Source: Acetofilamentum sp. (GTDB lineage Bacteria; Bacteroidota; Bacteroidia; Bacteroidales; JAFGUD01). From it: 6,707 nucleotides of DNA. The notes beneath the pieces were generated by a model. That model saw only the letters and a program-made list of their open reading frames with translations, had not been told where the DNA came from and made no database searches. Each line of letters opens with the position of its first letter. Position 1 is the first letter of the stretch. The translations under genes and the position numbers were made by a program. Below, in pieces: positions 1 through 5,814 of this stretch. The stretch covers positions 1 through 6,707 of the forward strand of contig DYKL01000196.1 of NCBI GenBank assembly GCA_020722645.1. The letters run 5' to 3'.

Positions 1-52
1 TTGATTGAAAATCAATAATTTGCTTCCTTCGTTATCACTCAGGATGACGCTA
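1..52. repeat. possible fragment of an interspersed repeat
   Basis: The minus-strand reading of about 29-50 (GCGTCATCCTGAGTGATAAC, then GAAGGAAG) resembles the noncoding 'GTCATCCTGAGCGAAG' type of sequence often seen between genes in Bacteroidetes-like genomes. The first 15 bases form a small hairpin (TTGATT, loop gaa, AATCAA). The resemblance is from memory and the copy is degenerate and cut by the window edge, so this is a weak call. Confidence 0.25.
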
Positions 53-279
53 ATTTAAAAATTAACGAATTATTGAATGTAATATTTACATACAACTTTC
101 AGTTCAAGCTAGATATTTCCAATATGACTGTTTGAGTGTAAAAGCCACATACAATTTGCCACATTAGACAATTTGTCCTTGTAATCTATTCCTTAAAAAG
201 ATTTGTTACAATAACTAACTCTGTTTCGGACATTAGTAATTTGTAATTCGAAAATAACATTAAATCAAATAGTTAAATA
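53..279. other. gene-free AT-rich intergenic stretch
   Basis: Together with the flanking repeat and hairpin, this makes up the 335 bases without a gene at the left edge. Stops are frequent in all frames and I recognise no protein fragment, RNA gene or long repeat. A few words (ccacatt, acaatttg near 151-176) superficially resemble the right-hand array but show no periodicity. Confidence 0.5.
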
Positions 280-302
280 CATTCGGATTACAAATCCGAA
301 TG
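280..302 (-). terminator. perfect 10-bp hairpin, likely terminator of the minus-strand genes
   Basis: CATTCGGATT (280-289) and AATCCGAATG (293-302) are exact reverse complements around a 3-base loop. The hairpin lies 33 bases beyond the stop of the beta-helix gene. On the minus strand it is followed by a T-rich but interrupted stretch (TATTTAACTATTTG), so termination is plausible though not canonical. It could equally be a copy of an interspersed palindromic repeat, since attacaaatccg-type palindromes recur in Bacteroidetes intergenic DNA as I remember it. Confidence 0.45.
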
Positions 303-335
303 AGCTATATTGATAAACATGATAGCAGTTTGGTA

Positions 336-1181
336 TTAGTGCAAAACGCCAATGTTTATACCTTTGTCTCCTGCTTTTATGCATGGAGATGATGAACGTA
401 ATTTAAAATCACTTTCTAATTCAGGGTTTTCTCCGTATATGTTTTTCCCTTTGTCGTACAAACCTTCTGCTTGAAAATCATCTTGAATAAGTGAATATGA
501 AATTTTAATTGAGGCTCCGGGGTTAATGTAAAAACTTTCGCCGTTATTCCATATAATTGTGTTTACAACATTAGGTTTAGAATTTGAATTTGCTTCAATT
601 CCGTATTCATTGTTTACGATTGTACAATTTATAATTTCAGGCATTGAGCCTTGTTTACAATTTATGCCGGTCCAGCCTCTTGTAATTATACAGTTTTTAA
701 CAGTACCGCTTGAATTTATAAATGAGATACAACCTGTTGCGTTATCATCAGTTGTTACTAATCTCATGAAATGACCTGCTTCAATATGGCAATATTCAAA
801 AATATTATCTTTTGAATTTATCATAAAAACATTACCCCAGTTTCCGTATTTATCAGTACCTTTGAATGTGATGAACTTATTTTTTTTGCCTTTTGCAATA
901 ATAGTTCCTTCTACTCTTATACAACCAACATTAAAATTTGGGTTTAAGTCTCCTTCTTCGTATCTGTAATCAAAATCATCTCCGGTTTTAAATTGAATTT
1001 CTGTCCCGGGTTTAATTGTAAGAGTTTCCCCATCAGGTACAATTGCTTCTCCTTCAATTATGTATGGAGATTTGGTTTTTGTCCATTTTCCTGATACTTC
1101 CTGACCATCGTGTATTACTGTTTGAGCTGTCAAACTTATACTTGCTAATATTAGTAGCAAAAAGAAAATTTTTGATTTCAT
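336..1181 (-). CDS. secreted right-handed parallel beta-helix protein
   Basis: This 281-residue exported protein is probably a beta-helix (pectate-lyase-like or NosD-like fold) of the envelope or extracellular space; its substrate is unknown. Residues 1-20 form a signal peptide (Lys-containing start, FFLLLILASISL core, cleavage after the Ala-Gln at 19-20). Residues 30-66 carry the typical N-cap: SGKW, SPYIIEG, GETLTIKPGTEIQF. Irregular rungs follow, with recurring Cys/Asn ladder positions such as CHIEAG (131-136), VKNCIITRGWTGI (161-173) and IINCTIVNNEYGIE (183-196). The end, SSSPCIKAGDKGINIG (263-278), matches the closing SPCIDAGD...DIG motif of these proteins, so it looks complete although short. 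No T9SS sorting domain is seen. The 80-base gap to the upstream gene allows either cotranscription or its own promoter. There is no enzymatic signature, so binding or structural roles are equally possible. Confidence 0.8.
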   Translation of the reverse strand: MKSKIFFLLLILASISLTAQTVIHDGQEVSGKWTKTKSPYIIEGEAIVPDGETLTIKPGTEIQFKTGDDFDYRYEEGDLNPNFNVGCIRVEGTIIAKGKKNKFITFKGTDKYGNWGNVFMINSKDNIFEYCHIEAGHFMRLVTTDDNATGCISFINSSGTVKNCIITRGWTGINCKQGSMPEIINCTIVNNEYGIEANSNSKPNVVNTIIWNNGESFYINPGASIKISYSLIQDDFQAEGLYDKGKNIYGENPELESDFKLRSSSPCIKAGDKGINIGVLH

Positions 1182-1210
1182 ATTTATAGTGTTTAAATTT
1201 TTGTAAATAT

Positions 1211-1225
1211 AAAAAAAAAAAAAAA
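1211..1225. repeat. homopolymer of 15 A (T on the transcribed strand)
   Basis: Fifteen consecutive A residues lie about 30 bases upstream of the beta-helix gene start (T tract in its leader or promoter region). Tracts this long slip in replication and in sequencing, so the length may vary between cells or be partly an artefact. A -7-like word TATATTTA (1211-1204, minus) abuts it, but no properly spaced -33 element is present. Confidence 0.6.
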
Positions 1226-1261
1226 GAAATAATTTTATCTATTTTTGTCAAAATGTTTTAT

Positions 1262-1693
1262 TTATCTGAATATCAGAAAACTATAAAAACCATAATTTGA
1301 GTCTGCTTTTAATTTTCCTGTAATTTCAAATTTATAAAAATCTGTTTTAGTAGGCGTAAAATATAATACCGCAATACCGTTTTCTCCTTCCTGTGATGCT
1401 ACAGTAACTATCTCGTCATTTTCAACCATTGAAATAGCTATGCTTATGTTTTCATAATGCTCGTCAGCAAATAAAATTATTCCGTACTGAATTTCAGCAA
1501 ACATTTCTTTGTATATTTCATTGTAATTTTGAAAAACGTCAAATTCTAAATGAACAATTTGTTGTTCGTATTTCTTTTCAATAAGCTCAATATAATCCAA
1601 TGTTTGCGATATCATTGGTGATATTGAGACGTTTTGTGAGTATGTTGTCGTAATTGTGATTATTATGATAACTATTGTTGTAATTTTTTTCAT
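1262..1693 (-). CDS. small secreted protein of unknown family
   Basis: I do not recognise this 143-residue protein. It starts with MKKITTIV and an Ile/Thr-rich hydrophobic stretch to about residue 18, ending in TYSQ, a plausible signal peptidase I site, so it is probably periplasmic or outer-surface. The mature part is acidic and mixed: a helical-looking segment (LDYIELIEKKYEQQ, 32-45), then strands, ending in VLYFTPTKTDFYKFEITGKLKADSNYGFYSFLIFR read in pieces (about 109-143). That tail alternates like a beta-sandwich of the pre-peptidase C-terminal or carbohydrate-binding kind. There is no cysteine and no catalytic motif. Its ATG lies 9 bases after the peroxiredoxin stop and is preceded only by an A7 tract, so it is very likely cotranscribed with that gene. 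The link to oxidative defence is positional only. Confidence 0.65.
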   Translation of the reverse strand: MKKITTIVIIIITITTTYSQNVSISPMISQTLDYIELIEKKYEQQIVHLEFDVFQNYNEIYKEMFAEIQYGIILFADEHYENISIAISMVENDEIVTVASQEGENGIAVLYFTPTKTDFYKFEITGKLKADSNYGFYSFLIFR

Positions 1694-1702
1694 TTTTTTT
1701 GT

Positions 1703-2206
1703 TTATTTCTTTTTATAATTTTTTTGAACTTCAATTAGTTTTTCAAAGACAATGTCAGAATGTTTAACAATTCCGTCTTTTTTCTTTTGCTCAACTTTAA
1801 CATTTTGCCAATTGTAAACAATTATTCCGTCAGGGTTTATAATAAAAGTAGAACGAATAACACCTTCGTATTCCTTGCCGTAGTTTTTCTTTGTTCCCCA
1901 AGCACCGTATAGTTTAACAACTTTTTTTTCGGTATCACTCAGGAGTGGAATTCCAAGACTCAATTTTGAAATGAATTTTTGATGTGATGTTTCATCGTCA
2001 GGACTAATTCCGTAAATTATAGCATTTTTTTCTAAAAATAATTTTTTATTTTCTGTAAATTGAAGTGCCTCTTTTGTGCAACCCGAAGTGTTATCTTTGG
2101 GATAAAAATATAGAATAATCCATTTTCCTTTAAGTTTATTTAAACAAACAGGATTACCCTGTTCATCGGGTAAACAAAAATCAGGTGCTTTTTTTTCTTT
2201 TTCCAT
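1703..2206 (-). CDS. bcp: Bcp/PrxQ-type thiol peroxidase (peroxiredoxin)
   Basis: This 167-residue cytoplasmic peroxiredoxin of the Bcp/PrxQ subfamily reduces hydrogen peroxide and organic hydroperoxides, normally with thioredoxin as reductant. The thioredoxin-like fold opens with APDFCLPDEQGNPV (7-20), then GKWIILYFYPKD (27-38). The active-site signature is P36, T40, C43 (PKDNTSGCTKEA, 36-47), and the conserved arginine is R118 (EGVIRSTFIINPDG, 114-127). The length is close to the usual 150-160 with a Lys-rich tail. The resolving cysteine that many PrxQ proteins carry five residues after the peroxidatic one is absent (L48). The only other cysteines are C11 and C21, so it may be a 1-Cys type or use one of these. 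No signal peptide is present. It is the first gene of the minus-strand group and faces the Wzz-like gene across an 85-base divergent region. Confidence 0.92.
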   Translation of the reverse strand: MEKEKKAPDFCLPDEQGNPVCLNKLKGKWIILYFYPKDNTSGCTKEALQFTENKKLFLEKNAIIYGISPDDETSHQKFISKLSLGIPLLSDTEKKVVKLYGAWGTKKNYGKEYEGVIRSTFIINPDGIIVYNWQNVKVEQKKKDGIVKHSDIVFEKLIEVQKNYKKK

Positions 2207-2220
2207 AACTATTTTTTATA

Positions 2221-2251
2221 CAAACTAAAATAAAATTTTTTTATTTTGCAA
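2221..2251 (-). promoter_or_regulatory. candidate Bacteroidetes-type promoter for the peroxiredoxin gene
   Basis: Reading the minus strand, TTG (2251-2249) is followed after 20 bases by TTAGTTTG (2228-2221). The latter matches 7 of 8 positions of the -7 element counting the two free ones (TAnnTTTG). The spacing fits the Bacteroidetes pattern, and the element lies 14 bases before the ATG. AT-richness makes chance matches common. Confidence 0.35.
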
Positions 2252-2272
2252 TTTATGAAATTGATTTATTTG
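2245..2272 (+). promoter_or_regulatory. candidate Bacteroidetes-type promoter for the Wzz-like/DUF4831/gatD genes
   Basis: TTTG (2245-2248) and TTTATTTG (2265-2272, one mismatch to TAnnTTTG) are separated by 16 bases, a little shorter than the usual 17-20. The -7-like word lies 19 bases before the ATG at 2292, leaving a very short leader. No other promoter-like pair is evident before the three plus-strand genes. Confidence 0.35.
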
Positions 2273-2291
2273 TAAATTTAAAAGAATACTT

Positions 2292-3119
2292 ATGAACAAA
2301 AATAATATTTCAGATGAAATAGACATTAAACAGTTGCTGTTAAAATTATATAAATTTGTTGTGAGATATAAATTTATTTTGATAATAACATTTATAATAT
2401 CAATATTGGTTGGTATTTTTAAATATTCGAAAACAGATATTTATTACGAAGCTCAAATGCAAATCAGCAGCGGTTTGTTGTACGAAAAAGGGAAAGACCT
2501 TTATGAAGTAGATTTACAACCGATTATGTCAATTCTCAGCGCTTTGCAAAGTCAGGCAGAAAACCAAAATTTCGATTATGTTGAACATTATTTGAATATT
2601 GAAGATGCTTCTTTTATCAAAAAAATTGATGCAAGTGTTTACGTTGATAAAAATTTATCAAGAGTTGAACCAAAAAACATCGTAATTACTGTAGAAGTTC
2701 GGGATAAAGAAAAATTATTCGTTTTACAGCAAAAAATTTTGGAATATTGTAACAACAATGATTTTATTAAAAGTTCTTTTAAAAATCAGGTAAATTATTT
2801 TATCCGGTCAGAAAAATTACTTAACGAGAAAATATCAGCTTTTGGTACAATCGATTTTAAAAATGGAAATTCAGGTCAAATTTATTTTATGAATTTTAAT
2901 GAGTTATCAAAAATGATTGATTTTGAAATAAACAGAATTAAAATCCAGGATTTTTATAATACCAATGAACCGGTTATTTTAGTTCAGGAATTTTCTGATT
3001 TTCCGAAAGAAATAAATAAAAAAACAGAAAAAGCCGCAATTTATTTTGTTTTAACATTAATTCTTGGTTTTTTTGTTGCATTATTTATCGAATTCGTTAA
3101 ATTTTTTAAGAATGAATAA
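2292..3119 (+). CDS. Wzz-like polysaccharide co-polymerase / chain-length determinant
   Basis: This 275-residue inner-membrane protein of the Wzz/Etk polysaccharide co-polymerase family sets or supports chain length in O-antigen, capsule or exopolysaccharide assembly. The family layout is clear: a cytoplasmic N-terminus with ISDEIDIKQLLLKLY (6-20), a first membrane segment at about 27-44, the YYEAQMQIS strand just after it (51-59), a periplasmic domain (about 45-245) with helical parts (LQPIMSILSALQSQAENQ in 75-92; 136-157; 160-183), and a second membrane segment at about 248-268, followed by a short Lys-rich end. The C-terminal tyrosine-kinase domain of the fused type is missing. It is shorter than typical Wzz (about 320-370), so the periplasmic coiled-coil is reduced. 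No glycosyltransferase, flippase or polymerase gene is nearby, so its polysaccharide is unknown. The stop overlaps the next start by 8 bases, implying translational coupling. Confidence 0.8.
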   Translation: MNKNNISDEIDIKQLLLKLYKFVVRYKFILIITFIISILVGIFKYSKTDIYYEAQMQISSGLLYEKGKDLYEVDLQPIMSILSALQSQAENQNFDYVEHYLNIEDASFIKKIDASVYVDKNLSRVEPKNIVITVEVRDKEKLFVLQQKILEYCNNNDFIKSSFKNQVNYFIRSEKLLNEKISAFGTIDFKNGNSGQIYFMNFNELSKMIDFEINRIKIQDFYNTNEPVILVQEFSDFPKEINKKTEKAAIYFVLTLILGFFVALFIEFVKFFKNE

Positions 3120-4311
3120 GAGTCTGATTCTAATTATTTTAGTACTCTTTGTTGGATGTAATACCAACAAAAATATACTTAATGTTCAAAATATCAATGA
3201 TGTAAAAACATATAACCAAACCGGTTTTATTTATAATTTACCAAAAACCAAGATTTTTATTGTTGTAGAAGTCGAAAAAATTGTTCAAAGCAAAGGTCCT
3301 TATTCTGAATTTTCAGACAAGTATTTGGGTAGTTTAAAAAATTCAATAAAAGAAAACCGAACATATTACAATTTGTCAGATGTGCAGTTTATCTCTGCGC
3401 CAATCCCTGACTCAAGTCAAACATATTTTGTTTCAAATACAGTTGCCGGCTTACAATATGGTTTTAATCTCACAAAAGACGGTTTTCTTATTTCAGTTAA
3501 TTTGCCTGAAATTGATTTTTTATACAAAGAGTATGAAATTTTCGGCAATAATAATGATGAAGCTGACAATGATAACATTACTTTTAATTTACTTACATCT
3601 GATAAAAATTACAGAGTTATTTACGATACTGTATATCGTGAAGAAGTTTATGACACAATAATAAAAAAAATACCGATTTTAAAGAAAAACATAATTTTAA
3701 AAACCCCCGAAGAACAAGCTAAAGAATTAGCCGAACAAATTCATATTTTAAGAGATGACAAAGCCGCATTGTTAGTAGGAGAAGGAGACAGTGATTACTT
3801 ACCCGAAGGTGATGCCCTTCAGATTATGCTACAGGGAATTGATGCTCTCGAAAAAGAATATTTATCTATGTTTATAGGCAAAACTGACACTTTAAAATAT
3901 ACATATACATTTAGTTATGTCCCCGAAAAAAATGATTTCCAAAAAACAATTGTTCTATTCAAATTTTCTGCAAATAGCGGTGTTTTACCGGCAGATAATG
4001 TTTATGGTAATCCAGTAAATCTGGAAATTGAAGCTGATAATTTTACAAAAAACATTAAAGATTTTCAACAAAATCAGTTCTACACCGAAAAAGTACATAA
4101 AAAAAAATATAATTCCGGGCTTTTTTATCGTATTCCACAAAATGCAACTTTCAGAATTATATACAATTCTCATATTATTTCACAAAAAAATATTTTTGTT
4201 GCCCAGTTAGGAACAACTGCATATTTACCGGCAGAGATTTTTAATAATTCTGATTTAAGAATAGAATTTTATCCTGAACTTGGGTCTATAAAAAAAATAT
4301 CAATAAAATAA
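3112..4311 (+). CDS. DUF4831 family lipoprotein
   Basis: This 399-residue lipoprotein belongs to what I recognise as DUF4831, a Bacteroidetes family of unknown function. Starting at the ATG at 3112 gives an ideal lipoprotein signal: MNKSLILIILVLFVG, then C16 as the lipidated residue. A longer reading from a TTG at 3064 would bury it. No acidic export signal follows C16 (NTNKN), so it may stay on the periplasmic side. Family hallmarks are GFIYNLPKTKIFIVVEVEK (38-56), KGPYSEFSDKYLG (61-73), the central helical block from ELAEQIHILRDDKAALLVGE (205-224) to LPEGDALQIMLQGIDALEKE (230-249) and SMFIGKT (252-258), and the closing GLFYRIPQNATFRI (336-349). It overlaps the Wzz-like gene by 8 bases, with gatD 28 bases downstream. 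A joint envelope role with the Wzz-like protein is inferred from the coupling only. Confidence 0.85.
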   Translation: MNKSLILIILVLFVGCNTNKNILNVQNINDVKTYNQTGFIYNLPKTKIFIVVEVEKIVQSKGPYSEFSDKYLGSLKNSIKENRTYYNLSDVQFISAPIPDSSQTYFVSNTVAGLQYGFNLTKDGFLISVNLPEIDFLYKEYEIFGNNNDEADNDNITFNLLTSDKNYRVIYDTVYREEVYDTIIKKIPILKKNIILKTPEEQAKELAEQIHILRDDKAALLVGEGDSDYLPEGDALQIMLQGIDALEKEYLSMFIGKTDTLKYTYTFSYVPEKNDFQKTIVLFKFSANSGVLPADNVYGNPVNLEIEADNFTKNIKDFQQNQFYTEKVHKKKYNSGLFYRIPQNATFRIIYNSHIISQKNIFVAQLGTTAYLPAEIFNNSDLRIEFYPELGSIKKISIK

Positions 4312-4339
4312 ATTTTAAAATCATTTATCAATACCAGTT

Positions 4340-5734
4340 ATGCAAAAAGAAACAAAAGATTTTTTTCAAGGTTATAAAGGAGAAGCCCTTGAATCTCTAA
4401 AAAAATATAATGTACGTGTATGGGGACAGGCTGAATTTTCAACTACTCGCGGACAGTTTTTCGGGACAGTTTTGCCTCGTGCCGAAAATGAAGATGACCA
4501 ACATATTGTATTGAAAATCAGCACAGGATATAACATCGGTATTGATATTAAAACTATTACCGGAGCAAAAGAAGTGGGTTACAAAAAAGCAAATTATAAA
4601 ATCCCCGAAAAAGAATTTCCGACTAACGAAGGTTTACCCAGCGTAAAACTTATCGGAACTGGCGGAACTATTGCTTCTCGCTTAGACTACCGTACCGGTG
4701 CTGTTATTCCGGCTTTTTCTCCCGGCGAATTATACGGTGCTGTCCCTGAATTAGCAGATTATTGTAATTTGACAACCGAAAAAGTTTTTGCTGTTTTTAG
4801 CGAAAATATGGGACCTGCACAGTACATTCAACTTGCTAAAGCAATAGGTAAAGAAATCGAAAAAGGTATTGATGGTATTGTTATTGCACACGGAACCGAC
4901 ACTTTACATCATACAGCCTCGGCGCTGTCTTTTATGGTACAAAATTCACCTGTTCCTATTGTTTTAGTTGGGTCGCAACGTTCTTCTGACAGACCTTCTT
5001 CTGATGCCGCTTTAAATCTTATTCACGCCGTTCATACTGCCGGTCATTCTGACATTGCTGAAGTTATGGTTTGTATGTTTGGTCCGACTTCTGATGAATA
5101 CGGCTTTTTGCACAGAGGAACAAGAGTCAGAAAAATGCACTCTTCTTATCGTTCTACTTTCCGTACTATTGGAGATACTCCTGTTGCTACTGTTACAAGA
5201 GATAAAATTACTCCAATCAAAAAAAATTACAATCACAGACGAAAAGACAGAAATGTAAATATTTATCCTGTTTTTAACGAAAAAGTAACTATGATTTATT
5301 ATTACCCGCACATGAACCCTGAAATAATAGATACACTTGTTGATATGGGCTACAAAGGAATAATAATAGTCGGTACAGGTTTAGGACACGTTAACAGAGA
5401 GCTTTATCCCGCAATTGAAAGGGGAGTGGAAAAAGGTGCTATGTTTTTTATGACTTTGCAAACTATTTGGGGTTATGTTCACATGTACGTTTATGATACT
5501 GGTCGCGATTTATTGGCAAAAGGTGTTGTGCCTTTGGGAAATATGTTGCCTGAAGTTGCCTTTGTAAAACTTGGTTGGGCTTTAGGAATGTATGATGACC
5601 CCACAGAAGTTAAAAGACTTATGCTTAAACCCGTCAATGAAGAAATAACCGAGCGTGAGCCGTACAATGGTTATCTTGTTTATCAGGGTGGTGTACCGGA
5701 AGTTGAAAATTTTATTAAAAGATACAGAAAATAA
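4340..5734 (+). CDS. gatD: archaeal-type Glu-tRNA(Gln) amidotransferase subunit D
   Basis: GatD is the asparaginase-like subunit that releases ammonia from glutamine or asparagine. GatE then uses the ammonia to convert Glu-tRNA(Gln) to Gln-tRNA(Gln) in the cytoplasm. The 464 residues cover the full family layout. The N-terminal barrel is at about 22-75 (VRVWGQAEF, GTVLPRAENED, GYNIGIDI). Asparaginase domain 1 follows from 100 and domain 2 from about 310. The four expected catalytic residues are present: T110 in GTGGTIAS (106-113), T186 and D187 in HGTDT (184-188), and K265 in RVRKMHSS. VGSQRSSDRPSSDAA (210-224) and LDYRTGAV (115-122) are GatD rather than plain asparaginase signatures, and the N-terminal domain excludes ordinary AnsA. 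GatE is absent here. GC content looks clearly higher than in the two genes before it, which may reflect residue usage or transfer. It has no Shine-Dalgarno sequence and probably shares the upstream promoter. Confidence 0.93.
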   Translation: MQKETKDFFQGYKGEALESLKKYNVRVWGQAEFSTTRGQFFGTVLPRAENEDDQHIVLKISTGYNIGIDIKTITGAKEVGYKKANYKIPEKEFPTNEGLPSVKLIGTGGTIASRLDYRTGAVIPAFSPGELYGAVPELADYCNLTTEKVFAVFSENMGPAQYIQLAKAIGKEIEKGIDGIVIAHGTDTLHHTASALSFMVQNSPVPIVLVGSQRSSDRPSSDAALNLIHAVHTAGHSDIAEVMVCMFGPTSDEYGFLHRGTRVRKMHSSYRSTFRTIGDTPVATVTRDKITPIKKNYNHRRKDRNVNIYPVFNEKVTMIYYYPHMNPEIIDTLVDMGYKGIIIVGTGLGHVNRELYPAIERGVEKGAMFFMTLQTIWGYVHMYVYDTGRDLLAKGVVPLGNMLPEVAFVKLGWALGMYDDPTEVKRLMLKPVNEEITEREPYNGYLVYQGGVPEVENFIKRYRK

Positions 5735-5814
5735 GGTAATTAGCAAATTAGTCAATTAGTCAATTAGCAAATTAGCAAATTAGTCAATTAGCAAATTAGC
5801 AAATTATAGAATTA
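5735..5814. repeat. tandem 8-bp repeat, about ten units, starting at the gatD stop
   Basis: From the base after the gatD stop codon the sequence divides into 8-mers ending in aatta: ggtaatta, gcaaatta, gtcaatta (twice), gcaaatta (twice), gtcaatta, gcaaatta (twice), tagaatta. The phase continues without a break into the larger 24-bp array, so this is probably the older or simpler part of the same repeat. gtcaatta is also the exact reverse complement of taattgac found in every unit of the array, because the core aatt is self-complementary. Confidence 0.85.

Noticed and set aside
559..1251. Plus-strand 71-codon frame at 559-774 and minus-strand 65-codon frame at 1054-1251
   Set aside because: Both are shadows overlapping the beta-helix gene, with no features of their own; the second spans the A15 tract and the gene's start.
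3064..3111. Sixteen-residue N-terminal extension of the DUF4831 protein from a TTG
   Set aside because: It would overlap the end of the Wzz-like gene by 56 bases and place the lipoprotein signal internally. The ATG at 3112 gives a clean signal with C16.
3380..4210. Small open frames at 3380-3661, 3985-4173 and 4028-4210
   Set aside because: They lie wholly inside the DUF4831 gene in other frames and have low-complexity AT-driven composition.
5012..5311. Minus-strand 99-codon frame and plus-strand 67-codon frame inside gatD
   Set aside because: Both overlap a highly conserved part of gatD and resemble nothing; they are shadows.
4340..5734. Plain type I/II asparaginase
   Set aside because: The protein carries the GatD-specific N-terminal barrel and the LDYRTGAV and SQRSSDRPSSDAA motifs and is about 100 residues longer than AnsA.
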